Positions 8,226 through 17,258 of a stretch of DNA of 64,000 bases are shown in pieces (position 1 is the stretch's first letter; the number at the start of each line of letters is the position of its first letter). Where the stretch lies: positions 61,017 through 125,016 of the forward strand of contig NZ_LOHZ01000032.1 of NCBI RefSeq assembly GCF_001601575.1, in the 5' to 3' direction. A program made the position numbers and the translations under genes. The notes under the pieces are model-generated. The model saw nothing but the letters and a program-made list of their open reading frames with translations. It searched no databases and had not been told where the DNA came from. This DNA comes from Thermovenabulum gondwanense. GTDB lineage: Bacteria > Bacillota > Thermosediminibacteria > Thermosediminibacterales > Thermosediminibacteraceae.

Positions 8226-9515
8226 TTATGGAATATTTTCATTTATTTTGACAATTTCTTTTAACATCCATTCTGCAAAGACACCATACCCTTTAGCAGG
8301 GTCATTAACGAATACATGAGTAATCGCACCCACTAAAAAGCCGTCCTGAATTATTGGACTACCGCTCATACCCTGAACTATCCCGCCAGTTTTAGTTAAA
8401 AGCCTTGGGTCTGTAATTTTTATTACCATACTTTTCGGAGAAGGCGCCTCCTGTTTATAGACCCTTAATATTTCCACTTCATATCTTTGTATACTTTCGC
8501 CTTCAACTACCGTGAGAATTTCTGCTTTTCCAGGATGTACATAGCTGCTTGGTGCCACGGGTATTTGGGCGTAATAGGGATTTTCCAGTGGCTCATATAT
8601 TTGTCCAAAAATCCCAAAATTATTATTCTCTAAAATATTTCCGATAACTTCTTCTTCCTTAACAAAAACTCCACGTTTTTCACCGGGTATATTTTTCTTT
8701 GCTGGAAGGATAGAGGTTATTTTTGCCCGTATTATCTCACCGTTGCCGATTTCGATTATTTTCCCTGTATCCGAATCTGATATTATATGCCCTAAGGCTG
8801 CGTAAATCCTTGTTGCTGGATGATAAAAGGTAAGTGTACCTACCCCCGCTGTAATATCCCTTACCCATAGGCCTAATTGATAAATCCCGGCTCTATTTTT
8901 CATTGCTTTTACATTTACATCGAAAATAGCTCCATTTCGTTTTATTGTTAAAGTAATAACCTTATCATCATCATTGTTAATAATTGTAGATAGATCTTCT
9001 GCTGAGTAAACATAAATTCCATTTGCCTTTAATATTGTATCTCCCATTTCAATTCCCGCTTCTTTTGCAGGTATATAACTTTTGCCCTTTTCGTCAGAAA
9101 TTGGTCCGGTCCCAACCACTATAACTCCATTAGGCTTTAATTTTACACCTATGGAATGACCTCCGGGAACTACTTCGATCTGAGGAATAACTTCAACTTT
9201 GGTTTTTTTTACGGGAATTACACCGAATAACCTCCATTCTAAATTATAGCTTCCGAGTTTTGCTGATTGTATTGTTACCGGGTTTCTTAAGTTTATTTTT
9301 ACAAAATCCTGTACTTTCTCACCATTTATCAGTAAATTATTACCATTTTCACACAATATTTCAAAAGTAAAAGGAACCTTAATACTGATTTTTTGTTCCT
9401 TTCCTTCGATCAAGCTTAACCTTTCCGGCAGGGAAATAGTATTTGTAAAAAAGTAGAAAATTATAATTAAAAATGATAGTGTCAATCCTATTATTTGCTG
9501 CTTTTTCCATTTCAT
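8226..9515 (-). CDS. spoIVB: SpoIVB signalling serine peptidase
   Basis: This 429-residue S55 peptidase has an N-terminal membrane anchor, a PDZ domain (about residues 110-205, with SIGVKLKPNGVIVVG and GIEMGDTILKANG) and a C-terminal catalytic domain. The catalytic serine is S386 in QGMSGSPI; the histidine lies in AALGHIISDSDTG. In Bacillus, SpoIVB is secreted from the forespore and cleaves SpoIVFA to release SpoIVFB, which then processes pro-sigma-K. It also undergoes autoproteolysis. A substrate here is plausible because a pro-sigma-K gene is present at 40 kb; no spoIVFA or spoIVFB is in this window. It sits between recN and spo0A, its conserved place. Confidence 0.95.
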   Translation of the reverse strand: MKWKKQQIIGLTLSFLIIIFYFFTNTISLPERLSLIEGKEQKISIKVPFTFEILCENGNNLLINGEKVQDFVKINLRNPVTIQSAKLGSYNLEWRLFGVIPVKKTKVEVIPQIEVVPGGHSIGVKLKPNGVIVVGTGPISDEKGKSYIPAKEAGIEMGDTILKANGIYVYSAEDLSTIINNDDDKVITLTIKRNGAIFDVNVKAMKNRAGIYQLGLWVRDITAGVGTLTFYHPATRIYAALGHIISDSDTGKIIEIGNGEIIRAKITSILPAKKNIPGEKRGVFVKEEEVIGNILENNNFGIFGQIYEPLENPYYAQIPVAPSSYVHPGKAEILTVVEGESIQRYEVEILRVYKQEAPSPKSMVIKITDPRLLTKTGGIVQGMSGSPIIQDGFLVGAITHVFVNDPAKGYGVFAEWMLKEIVKINENIP

Positions 9516-9600
9516 ATTTTCACTCCTTTAAAAAAGGTTAACCTGATTTTTAAGATTTCCTTTAACAGTTTTTTTATACAGACAATTTTTAAACGATTTG

Positions 9601-9647
9601 CTAAAAACAAAAACGCCTTTAAGGAACTTAATCCTTAAAGGCGTTTT
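9601..9647 (-). terminator. intrinsic terminator after recN
   Basis: The 15-bp arms 9610-9624 and 9633-9647 enclose an 8-nt loop. They are followed on the minus strand by GTTTTTGTTTT. The hairpin lies 30 bases after the recN stop and ahead of spoIVB. Confidence 0.9.
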
Positions 9648-9676
9648 ATAAATAATGAATTTTTTATTTTATGAAA

Positions 9677-11404
9677 TTAATTTGACTCTTTAAATCTTTG
9701 TGCCATAGTAAGCATTTCTCTTGCGTATTGTATTGTGTTAGAAGTAATTTGAGTTCCGCCCAACATTCTTGCGACTTCTTCTACCCTTTTTTCAAAAGTT
9801 AATTCCTCCACAACAGTAATTGTTTTATTATCTTTCACTATTTTTTTAATTTGAAAGTGTGCATCACCAAGACAGGCAATTTGCGGAGAATGAGTGACGC
9901 ATAATACCTGGCGGTTTTTCGCCACTTTGTATAACTTTTCGCCTACGATCTGAGCAGTTCTTCCTCCAATTCCGGTATCAATTTCATCAAAAATTAAACA
10001 GGGAATTTTATCTACATCCGCGATAATATTTTTTATAGCAAGCATTATCCGCGAAGATTCCCCACCCGATGCAATTTTACTTAAAGGTTTTAACGGCTCT
10101 CCGGTGTTGGTAGAGATTAAAAATTCCACAAAATCAAATCCATCTTCTCCATAAGCTATTTTCTGCCCTTCAAAGTATATTCCCTCCATATCATCTTTAA
10201 ATTTAAAATCTACCGAAAATTGAACTCCTTTCATCGCTAATTCTTCAAGTTCTTTCAGTATCTTTTTTTCTAATTTTTCAGCTATTTCTTTTCTCAAATT
10301 ATGTAATTTAATAGCATTATCCATGTATCTTTCCATCAAACTCCGATATTCGCTATTTTTAATTTCGATTTTTTCATCCAAGTTTAAAATATCTTCCAGT
10401 TTTTTATTTATTTCATCTTTATACTTAATCAATTCATTCAAAGACATACCGTATTTCTTTTTCAGCCTTTCGAGAAAGGATAATCTATCAAAAACCCTGT
10501 CCAATCTTTCCGGATTAAAGTCAATCCTATTTATAAATTTCCGCAAGTCACTGGCAGCTTCTTGAAGGGAATAATAGGACTCCTTAATTGTGTTCAAAGT
10601 GCGGTCTATATCTTTAAAATAAGTAGATATACCTTCAAGGGCATCAATGATTTTGTCCAGTAACTCCAGCACAGGAAGGGAATCGTTTCCCTCGTAAAGT
10701 AAGCTTTCAGCTAAAATAAGGGATTTCATTATTTTTTCAGAATTTACGAGGATTTCTCTTTCTTCTTCTAAAATTTTATCCTCTTCGGGAGAAAGAAATG
10801 CATTTTCCAGTTCCTCTTTTTCAAAGGATAATCTATCTCTTAATTTTTCCGCTTCACTTTTTTCTTTTAAAAGTGTTTTAATCTCTCTATTAATTTCTTT
10901 AATTTTTTCAAAAATAATTTTTAATTCTTTTTTAAGGGTTTCAACCTTTTTCTCCCCTAATTCATCCAGAATTTTCAAATGGTATTCACTATCAAAAAGA
11001 AGTTGATAGGTTTGATGCTGGGCAAAGATATCAACCATATATCTTCCTATATTTTTCAAAGCAGAGAGAGGTACCAATTTACCGTTTATTCTGCAAAAAT
11101 TTTTGCCCTGAAGGGTTATTTCTCTGGTAATAATTAAAGTTTCCTCTTCATCAATCCCGTATTCCCTGATTATATTTTTTGCTTCTTCACTTCTTACATC
11201 AAAAACAGCTTCAATATACGCATTTTCGGCTCCGGTTCTTATCAATTCCGTACTGGCTCTATCTCCTAAAATTAATCCTATGGAATCTATTAGTATAGAT
11301 TTTCCCGCCCCCGTTTCACCAGTTAAAACATTTAATCCCGGTTTAAAATCGATGGATATATCTTCTATTAGAGCCAAATTTTTAACATTTAATTTAAGGA
11401 GCAT
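9677..11404 (-). CDS. recN: DNA repair protein RecN
   Basis: This 575-residue SMC-like ATPase takes part in double-strand-break repair. It has Walker A GETGAGKS (residues 29-36), long coiled-coil arms rich in Glu and Lys (about 150-380), the ABC signature region LSKIASGGESSRIMLA and Walker B CLIFDEIDTGIGG, then QVLCVTHSPQIA. Length and domain order are normal. The ATG at 11404 is the first gene product after argR with a short gap. RecN is the last gene of the ispA-tlyA-nadK-argR-recN unit, since a strong terminator follows. Confidence 0.97.
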   Translation of the reverse strand: MLLKLNVKNLALIEDISIDFKPGLNVLTGETGAGKSILIDSIGLILGDRASTELIRTGAENAYIEAVFDVRSEEAKNIIREYGIDEEETLIITREITLQGKNFCRINGKLVPLSALKNIGRYMVDIFAQHQTYQLLFDSEYHLKILDELGEKKVETLKKELKIIFEKIKEINREIKTLLKEKSEAEKLRDRLSFEKEELENAFLSPEEDKILEEEREILVNSEKIMKSLILAESLLYEGNDSLPVLELLDKIIDALEGISTYFKDIDRTLNTIKESYYSLQEAASDLRKFINRIDFNPERLDRVFDRLSFLERLKKKYGMSLNELIKYKDEINKKLEDILNLDEKIEIKNSEYRSLMERYMDNAIKLHNLRKEIAEKLEKKILKELEELAMKGVQFSVDFKFKDDMEGIYFEGQKIAYGEDGFDFVEFLISTNTGEPLKPLSKIASGGESSRIMLAIKNIIADVDKIPCLIFDEIDTGIGGRTAQIVGEKLYKVAKNRQVLCVTHSPQIACLGDAHFQIKKIVKDNKTITVVEELTFEKRVEEVARMLGGTQITSNTIQYAREMLTMAQRFKESN

Positions 11405-11428
11405 TTATTGACCCCCTTTTAGCTATGG

Positions 11429-11872
11429 CTATTTTATAATGTTTTTGATCCTTTCAACTACATCCTTTACTTTTTCTTTAGACCTTACAACTGCCAGTAT
11501 TGTATCATCACCCGCTATTGTCCCGAGTATTTCTTCAAATTTAATATTATCTATTGCAAAAGCGGCAGCCTGGGCCGCACCGGATAATGTTTTTATTACA
11601 ATTAGATTTTCTGCATAATCTATGGATAATATGGAATCTTTAAACATCCTTAAATGTTTTTCCGAAGGAGTAATAATGCTGTCCGGTTCGTCATAACAGT
11701 ATTTGCCATTTTTCAGTACTTTTATAAGTCTTAATTCCTTAATATCCCTCGAAACCGTAGCCTGGGTAACGCTGAAACCACTTTTTTTTAACTCTTCCGC
11801 CAGCTCTTCCTGGGTTTCTATAGGCTTTTCTTTAATTATTTCCCTAATTTTCATCTGCCTTTTTGATTTCAC
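11429..11872 (-). CDS. argR: arginine repressor ArgR
   Basis: This 147-residue transcription factor has an N-terminal winged helix (residues 1-70, with ELKKSGFSVTQATVSRDIKELRLIKV, shortened here to the diagnostic VTQATVSRDIKEL). A C-terminal hexamerisation and arginine-binding domain contains GTIAGDDTILAVVR. It represses arginine synthesis and activates catabolism in response to arginine. The GTG at 11872 follows AAAGGAGG at 12 nt, slightly long; an ATG at 11854 is an alternative. Its place between nadK and recN is conserved in Firmicutes, so it is probably expressed with them rather than with arginine genes, none of which are nearby. Confidence 0.95.
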   Translation of the reverse strand: MKSKRQMKIREIIKEKPIETQEELAEELKKSGFSVTQATVSRDIKELRLIKVLKNGKYCYDEPDSIITPSEKHLRMFKDSILSIDYAENLIVIKTLSGAAQAAAFAIDNIKFEEILGTIAGDDTILAVVRSKEKVKDVVERIKNIIK

Positions 11873-11890
11873 AATATCCGGTAACCTCCT

Positions 11891-12739
11891 TTAATAACTT
11901 TTTCCATTGGGTTCTTTTAGTTTCAATCTTAGAAGATCAAAGAAGCTTCTGTTTTTAATTCTAATTAAATTTGTATAATTTTCAGACTTTTTTATTATTA
12001 CTTCATCGAAAGGCATTAATTTAAATCCCTCTTGGCCATCTATTGTCAGCATAATTTCCTGGTGTTCTGCAAAAACCTGCACTTTTATTATATCATCTTT
12101 TGATACTACAATAGAACGATTTTGAAGAGTATGAGGACATATTGGAGTTAAAATTAAAAGCTCCATATTAGGACTGACAATAGGTCCACCGGCCGATAAA
12201 GAATAAGCCGTAGACCCCGTAGGTGTAGATATAATTAGCCCATCCGCAGGATATGTATCAATATAGGAATTATTGGATGTAGCCTTTATCCGTATCAGCC
12301 TTGCAAAAGGTCCCTTTGTAATTACCACATCATTTAATGCAAGGAAGCTACTTAGTACTTTATCCCCTCTTTTTACAAACGCTTCAATCATCATACGTTT
12401 ATCCAAAAAAAATTTTCCAGTTTTAAAGAACTCCAGATCCCTGAAAAGGTCCTTCAGTTCTATTTCTGTTAAAAAACCAACATGACCTACATTAATTCCT
12501 AAAATGGGTATATTCAATGGGGCAAGTTTTCTTGCAACGCTCAGTAATGTACCGTCTCCTCCCAAGCATATGGCAAATTCCACCGAATTCATTAAATCCA
12601 ATTCTATATCTTTCAATTCTTCTACTGCAAACCTATTTTTTACCTTAAAATCCTTTTTTTCCAACCAATCGATTAAACTCTCAGAAATTTCTACCGCTTT
12701 TGGTTTAGAGGTATTGATGAAAAGGCTTAATTGCTTCAT
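11891..12739 (-). CDS. nadK: NAD kinase
   Basis: This 282-residue enzyme phosphorylates NAD to NADP using ATP or polyphosphate. The signature GGDGT is at residues 60-64 (LGGDGTLLSVAR), the NE/ND motif is in LALNDVVITKG, and the C-terminal part contains ADGLIISTPTGSTAYSLSAGG, which forms the conserved nucleotide-binding region. The ATG at 12739 is 4 nt after the tlyA stop, so the two are co-transcribed. Cytoplasmic, with no unusual features. Confidence 0.96.
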   Translation of the reverse strand: MKQLSLFINTSKPKAVEISESLIDWLEKKDFKVKNRFAVEELKDIELDLMNSVEFAICLGGDGTLLSVARKLAPLNIPILGINVGHVGFLTEIELKDLFRDLEFFKTGKFFLDKRMMIEAFVKRGDKVLSSFLALNDVVITKGPFARLIRIKATSNNSYIDTYPADGLIISTPTGSTAYSLSAGGPIVSPNMELLILTPICPHTLQNRSIVVSKDDIIKVQVFAEHQEIMLTIDGQEGFKLMPFDEVIIKKSENYTNLIRIKNRSFFDLLRLKLKEPNGKSY

Positions 12740-12743
12740 ATGC

Positions 12744-13541
12744 TCACCTCTTAAAATTGTTATGGGCTTCCATTACCACTTTTTCGATATCTATAAATCC
12801 CGTAAATTTGCAGGTTTTATACCATGCTAAAAACTCTATATTTCCTTCCGGCCCCTGAATCGGCGAAAAAGTAAGTCCATGGCAGAAAAAACCTATTTTT
12901 TCACCTTCTATAAGTACATTCCTAATAGCTTTTTCATGCAATCTCAAATCTCTTACAACGCCGTGTTTCCCCACTTCATTTTTGCCTACTTCGAATTGCG
13001 GTTTAATTAATGTTATCAGATCCCCTTCTTCTTTAAGAAGTTTTTTGAAAGGTTCAAAGACAAGTTTTAATGAAATGAAAGATAAATCAGCTGTAATTAA
13101 ATCTACCAGTTCGCCTATATCCTCATAGGTTAAGTAACGAACATTTTTCCTTTCAATATTTACAACCCTATCATCATTTCGCAATGAATAGTCTAACTGT
13201 CCGTAACCCACGTCAACCGCATATACTTTTTTAGCACCTTCTTTTAATAGACAATCGGTAAAGCCACCCGTTGAAGCTCCTGCATCGATTGCAGTTTTTC
13301 CTTCTACTTTAATCTTAAAAAAATCCAGGGCTTTTTTTAATTTTAGCCCTCCTCTGCTGACATAAGGAATGGACCTTTCTTTTATGAAAATTTCCGCATC
13401 TTCCTTTACAAATGTACCAGCTTTATCCACCTTTTTGCCGTCAATAAAAACATTTCCGGCCATTATTTCCGCTTTTGCCCTCTCTCTGCTATCAAAAATA
13501 CCTTTTTTCAAAAGCAATATATCCAACCTTTCCTTGGGCAC
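12744..13541 (-). CDS. tlyA: TlyA-family rRNA 2'-O-methyltransferase
   Basis: This 265-residue protein has an N-terminal S4 RNA-binding domain (residues 1-60, RLDILLLKKGIFDSRERAKA) and an FtsJ/RrmJ-like methyltransferase domain. SAM-binding motifs are TAIDAGASTGGFTDCLL and VYAVDVGYGQL; SLKLV and LIKPQFEVG are also present. TlyA methylates 16S and/or 23S rRNA cytidines and has also been called a hemolysin. GTG at 13541 follows GGAGA by 7 nt. It is immediately downstream of oapA; tlyA near OLE and oapA is part of the conserved OLE neighbourhood. Confidence 0.94.
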   Translation of the reverse strand: MPKERLDILLLKKGIFDSRERAKAEIMAGNVFIDGKKVDKAGTFVKEDAEIFIKERSIPYVSRGGLKLKKALDFFKIKVEGKTAIDAGASTGGFTDCLLKEGAKKVYAVDVGYGQLDYSLRNDDRVVNIERKNVRYLTYEDIGELVDLITADLSFISLKLVFEPFKKLLKEEGDLITLIKPQFEVGKNEVGKHGVVRDLRLHEKAIRNVLIEGEKIGFFCHGLTFSPIQGPEGNIEFLAWYKTCKFTGFIDIEKVVMEAHNNFKR

Positions 13542-13554
13542 GGCATTCTCTCCT

Positions 13555-14181
13555 TTAAACCTTTTTTCTTGGACAACTTTTAGGAATTAGGTCTATTCCA
13601 AATTTTTCATTCAAGAGGCAGGCAATATATGCGACTTTATAGACTATTTCCTTTGAATTATTTATGGCAAAGGTCTTCCCAAGCGCTTTACCTCCTACTG
13701 TAACCGTAGAGATAATACCCGAAATAATAATACTGGTTAAAGTTTCTTTTATCCCACCTTTTGAAATGAATATTTTTAAAACTATTGCTGCTCCAGCCGA
13801 ACCACTTATTATACCACATATATCTCCAATTACATCATTGCAAAAATTTGAAACTACATCGGCGTTTCTAATTAGTCTAACGCCTTCCCTTCCGCCTTTT
13901 ACTTTATCAGCAGCCATTGCGTGGAAAGGAGCCTCATCAGCGGATGTCACCGCAGTACCTATTATATCAAATAGTATTCCTATAAATATTATTCCTACTA
14001 ATATAATAAATGAAATTATTATATTCACCCTTGACATCAATATTTCAGAGCCAAGGCTAAAAAAAACGGATAAACCAAAAGCGAGGATTATTACCTTTAA
14101 TATCCAATTTGCCTTTGGTTTTCCGTTATTGTTTTTCATTATCTTCGATTTATTTTTTTTAAAAAGTTTTTCTTTTTTCAA
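13555..14181 (-). CDS. oapA: OLE-associated membrane protein OapA
   Basis: This 208-residue membrane protein begins with a very basic, Lys/Asn-rich N terminus (residues 1-27). About four hydrophobic segments follow, with a highly conserved-looking middle (FDIIGTAVTSADEAPFHAMA, then ADKVKGG and NADVVSNFCNDVIGD). OapA binds OLE RNA and anchors it at the cell membrane in Bacillus halodurans. The gene lies directly downstream of the OLE RNA, as in known examples. The open frame can be extended to 14265, but that extension lies in the RNA. TTG at 14181 has GAGGTG 7 nt upstream and is the better start. The conserved block shares a general look with DUF21-type membrane proteins. Confidence 0.88.
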   Translation of the reverse strand: MKKEKLFKKNKSKIMKNNNGKPKANWILKVIILAFGLSVFFSLGSEILMSRVNIIISFIILVGIIFIGILFDIIGTAVTSADEAPFHAMAADKVKGGREGVRLIRNADVVSNFCNDVIGDICGIISGSAGAAIVLKIFISKGGIKETLTSIIISGIISTVTVGGKALGKTFAINNSKEIVYKVAYIACLLNEKFGIDLIPKSCPRKKV

Positions 14182-14194
14182 ACAGATGCACCTC

Positions 14195-14781
14195 ATAGTA
14201 ATCATGGGGGCAGGAGGCAACGAAGCAGGTAAATATTGCGGCTTAGGTCCAGTAGGTTTTCCCAAGAAGGCACCCGTCGTCGCCGCCCGGGCGGTTCCCC
14301 TTTAAGCCTTCTTCTGCTTTGTTGCCAGAAGCAGGACTGGATTGCCACTTAGTCCGCACTGTAATCCCCGCTCCGCTTCCCATTGGAGAGAACAGTCTAG
14401 GAGTTTTCCTCACCGAAATCACGCTTCTCCTAGCCTCTTTTGCAGCATGGGTTTCAAAGTAAAAATACTTTTTCCACCCATACCACTCAAGGCAGGCTAC
14501 ACTGCACCCAACACTTATATAAGTATCGGATGCAGGTTAACCCCCCAAGCCGTAGCCTTTTCCTGACGATTAGACCACAAACTTGGGTCTCCACGGAAAT
14601 AGGGTCGTAATCCCGCATGCCGTTGCAGGCCGCCCCACTTCCTTACTCCCTGCACCAGCCCCCGACTGGGCGTCGAAAGCCAGCACAAAGAACTTCATCG
14701 ATGTGCCCTTGACGGATTTTTAGCCCCGTCTTCAGAGAAGCAGATTTCGACTAGAATACTGCGCCACCTGCCCTTTATGCG
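14195..14781 (-). ncRNA. ole: OLE RNA (ornate large extremophilic RNA)
   Basis: This stretch of about 590 nt between ispA and oapA lacks a credible gene. It is strikingly more GC-rich than the AT-rich surroundings and is full of potential helices. Its size, GC content and position (ispA, RNA, oapA, tlyA, nadK, argR, recN) match OLE RNA, a large structured noncoding RNA of extremophilic and anaerobic Firmicutes that forms a membrane ribonucleoprotein with OapA. A promoter at 14788-14817 would start it near 14781. No U-run terminator precedes oapA, so it probably reads into that gene. The ends are estimates. A covariance search would confirm it. Group II intron, RNase P RNA and tmRNA were considered and fit worse. 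Confidence 0.88.
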
Positions 14782-14787
14782 AATTCA

Positions 14788-14817
14788 ATTATAGCATAAA
14801 CATTATAAAGGTTACAA
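14788..14817 (-). promoter_or_regulatory. promoter of OLE RNA
   Basis: On the minus strand TTGTAA (14817-14812), an 18-nt spacer and TATAAT (14793-14788) form a sigma-A type promoter. A start 6-7 nt downstream coincides with the GC shift that marks the OLE RNA. Confidence 0.65.
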
Positions 14818-14898
14818 ACACGAAAATAGCCAAATTTAAACCTTATTTAGCTACCAATCCCTTAATGATAAGTAATTTTCACTGAATAAGAGTTATGC

Positions 14899-15789
14899 TC
14901 AATGAGTCCTGTTTATGAGAAAGTCAACCAACTTTATTAAAAATTCGTTGTTCTTAAAATCAAGCAAAAGTTTTTTTGCTTCCTGTGCCAAGCTTCCTAT
15001 AATGTCTTTTGATTGCTTTATTCCAAATACATTTATAAAGGTGTTTTTCTTATTCTTAATATCGCTCCCTACAGGCTTACCGATGGCTTTTTCATCGCCT
15101 TCCACATCCAATATATCATCCGTGATTTGAAAGATTAATCCTATTTTTTCTCCGAAATTATCCATTCTTTCAAGTTCCTTCTCATCAGCACCTGCAAGCC
15201 TTGCACCTGCCCAAAGACTACCTTTTATTAGCTCCGCCGTTTTTTTATCATCCATAAAATAAAGTAGTTTTTCATCGATAACCTTTCCTTCACTTAAAAT
15301 ATCAACTACCTGGCCCGAGACCATTCCTAATGGCCCACTTGCTTTGGAGATCCTTTCAATTACATCAAGAACCGCATTTGCATCAATCCCTTTGATTTCT
15401 CTATTCTTTGAAATTACCAAAAAAGCATGGGTAAGTAAAGCATCTCCCGCTAACAAAGCGATAGCCTCGCCGAAAATTTTATGACAGGTAGGCTTTCCTC
15501 TTCTAAAATCATCATCATCCATACAGGGTAAATCGTCATGTATTAACGAGTAGGTGTGTATCATTTCAATACCGCAAGCCGTAGGAAGTACCATTTCCTT
15601 GGATAGGCCGAACATCTCCGCTGTTTTCATTACCAGAATGGGTCTAATTCTTTTTCCGCCTGCAAAAATGCTGTATCTCATTGCTTTAAAAATTTCCGAA
15701 GGATATAAATTTTCATCGGGAAGGTATTCATTCAAGGCTTTATCCACCAGTATTTTGCATGCCTGCATTTCTCTAATTAGCTCTTCCAA
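14899..15789 (-). CDS. ispA: polyprenyl synthetase, farnesyl diphosphate synthase type
   Basis: This 296-residue enzyme condenses isopentenyl and allylic diphosphates to farnesyl (or geranylgeranyl) diphosphate. The first aspartate-rich motif is D85-D86-x4-D91 in IHDDLPCMDDDDFRRGKP. The second is in FQITDDILDVEGDE, and GGKRIRP binds the allylic substrate. HTYSLIHDD ahead of the first motif fits short-chain FPP synthase, though product length cannot be settled by eye. TTG at 15789 overlaps the end of xseB, indicating coupling. It heads the OLE neighbourhood. dxs, often next to it, is not present in this window. Confidence 0.93.
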   Translation of the reverse strand: MEELIREMQACKILVDKALNEYLPDENLYPSEIFKAMRYSIFAGGKRIRPILVMKTAEMFGLSKEMVLPTACGIEMIHTYSLIHDDLPCMDDDDFRRGKPTCHKIFGEAIALLAGDALLTHAFLVISKNREIKGIDANAVLDVIERISKASGPLGMVSGQVVDILSEGKVIDEKLLYFMDDKKTAELIKGSLWAGARLAGADEKELERMDNFGEKIGLIFQITDDILDVEGDEKAIGKPVGSDIKNKKNTFINVFGIKQSKDIIGSLAQEAKKLLLDFKNNEFLIKLVDFLINRTH

Positions 15790-16013
15790 CTTTCTGCACT
15801 TCCTTCTTCAAAGTCTGTCACTTTTATCTCTCCATTAATTTCCTTTGTTAAAATCTGTATCTTCCCCTCAGCTTCATCCAGTATTTTCATACAGATTTTT
15901 GTAAGCCTTATCCCTTCTTCAAATAAAGTCAGTGATTCTTCTAAGGAAAGTGAACCTTCTTCTAACCTCTCGACTATTTTAGAAAGTTTATCTATAGCTT
16001 CTTCGTATTTCAT
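15777..16013 (-). CDS. xseB: exodeoxyribonuclease VII small subunit
   Basis: This 78-residue, largely helical protein has the family pattern YEEAIDKLSKIVERLEEGSLSLEESLTLFEEG (core LEEGSLSLEESL, residues 17-28). XseB binds XseA to form the nuclease that degrades single-stranded DNA to oligonucleotides. The ATG overlaps the xseA stop by 4 nt (ATGA), and the 3' end overlaps ispA, so xseA-xseB-ispA are translationally coupled. Confidence 0.95.
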   Translation of the reverse strand: MKYEEAIDKLSKIVERLEEGSLSLEESLTLFEEGIRLTKICMKILDEAEGKIQILTKEINGEIKVTDFEEGSAESWKS

Positions 16014-17224
16014 TCTATCACCCTTTTTTCCCTGGAATTTACATTACATTTTAAAAAACCATCCCATAGCATTACCTTTACACTTTGATCGATAGAAACA
16101 TCTTCGATAGAATTTATGATCTTTCCTTTTTCATCCTGGCAAATACTATAACCTCTACTTAGAACTGCAAGAGGGTTTAACGCGTTTAATTTTTCAACAA
16201 GATAATTAAAAGCTGTCTTCCTTTCATCGATCATATTTTCCATACAATTTATCAAATTCTTTAAGACCTCATCTAAGTCCTGCCTTTTAGTATTCAAAAT
16301 AATATTAAATTTTTTCCCCGTGTAGTGCCTTTTTAAATATTCCACTTCCTGTCTTTTAGTGCTTATTATGGCCTCCAAACGTTTAAACAATCTCTTTTTC
16401 ATTATTTCCAAATTGCTCCTTAATTTATCCTTTTCGGGTATTACCATTTCACCCGCTGCGGAAGGAGTTGGGGCTCTCATATCTGCGACAAAATCCGCAA
16501 TGGTAAAATCTGTTTGATGACCTACCGCAGAAATTACAGGAATTTTCGAACCAGCTATTGCCCTTGCAACTTTTTCTTCATTAAAAGCCCATAATTCTTC
16601 AATTGATCCTCCACCTCTTCCAACTATAATTACATCTACATTTCCATAAATATTTAATAATTCTATTCCTTCAGATATTTCATCCTTTGCTTGCTCACCC
16701 TGAACCGAAACCGGTGCAATAGTAATGTTAACATTAGGAAATCTTCTTTTTATTACAGTTAAAAGGTCCCTTAATGCTGCACCGTTAATAGATGTAACTA
16801 TTCCAATATTTTTTGGTAAAAACGGCAGATTTTTTTTCCTTGAATCATCAAATAGCCCTTCTTCCTGTAATTTTTCCTTCAATTTTTGAAACTGAAGATA
16901 TAACTCCCCTATCCCATCCTTTTCAAGTTTTTCCACGTATAACTGATATTCACCGTTTTTTTCATAAACCGTTATATAACCCGTTGCAATAACTTTCAAA
17001 CCGTTTTGAGGGAAAAAATCGAGGTTCATATTACGACTTTTAAACATTACGCAGTGAATTTGAGCCTCTTCATCTTTCAGAGAAAAATAAAAATGCCCGG
17101 AATTATGGCACTTAAAATTGGAAATTTCTCCACGTATAGAAATTCCCGTCAAGATTTCATCATTATCAAATAAATATTTAATATATCGAGTAACCTCACC
17201 TACCGAAAAAATTTCACTCTCCAT
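16010..17224 (-). CDS. xseA: exodeoxyribonuclease VII large subunit
   Basis: This 404-residue protein has an N-terminal OB fold (residues 1-105, SVGEVTRYIKYLFDND), a catalytic domain with VTSINGAALRDLL, IIVGRGGGSIEELWAFN and SAVGHQTDFTIADFVADMRA, and a C-terminal coiled coil that recruits XseB subunits. LNPLAVLSRGYSI close to the end is characteristic. The ATG at 17224 lies 35 nt after nusB. The nusB-xseA-xseB-ispA order is standard in Firmicutes, where folD often intervenes; folD is absent here. Confidence 0.96.
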   Translation of the reverse strand: MESEIFSVGEVTRYIKYLFDNDEILTGISIRGEISNFKCHNSGHFYFSLKDEEAQIHCVMFKSRNMNLDFFPQNGLKVIATGYITVYEKNGEYQLYVEKLEKDGIGELYLQFQKLKEKLQEEGLFDDSRKKNLPFLPKNIGIVTSINGAALRDLLTVIKRRFPNVNITIAPVSVQGEQAKDEISEGIELLNIYGNVDVIIVGRGGGSIEELWAFNEEKVARAIAGSKIPVISAVGHQTDFTIADFVADMRAPTPSAAGEMVIPEKDKLRSNLEIMKKRLFKRLEAIISTKRQEVEYLKRHYTGKKFNIILNTKRQDLDEVLKNLINCMENMIDERKTAFNYLVEKLNALNPLAVLSRGYSICQDEKGKIINSIEDVSIDQSVKVMLWDGFLKCNVNSREKRVIE

Positions 17225-17258
17225 AGAAACCCCCGGATTATAAAAATTAAATATTAAA

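Noticed and set aside
14195..14781. Group II intron, RNase P RNA or tmRNA as an explanation of the structured region.
   Set aside because: No domain V-like end or reverse transcriptase, no RNase P core motifs and no tag-peptide frame were seen, whereas the ispA/oapA context specifically fits OLE RNA.
14182..14798. Open frames on either strand inside the 14.2-14.8 kb GC-rich block, including a 74-residue plus-strand frame and the upstream extension of oapA.
   Set aside because: They lack ribosome sites and protein-like composition, and the block fits OLE RNA. The oapA extension lies in the RNA, and the TTG with GAGGTG is better placed.
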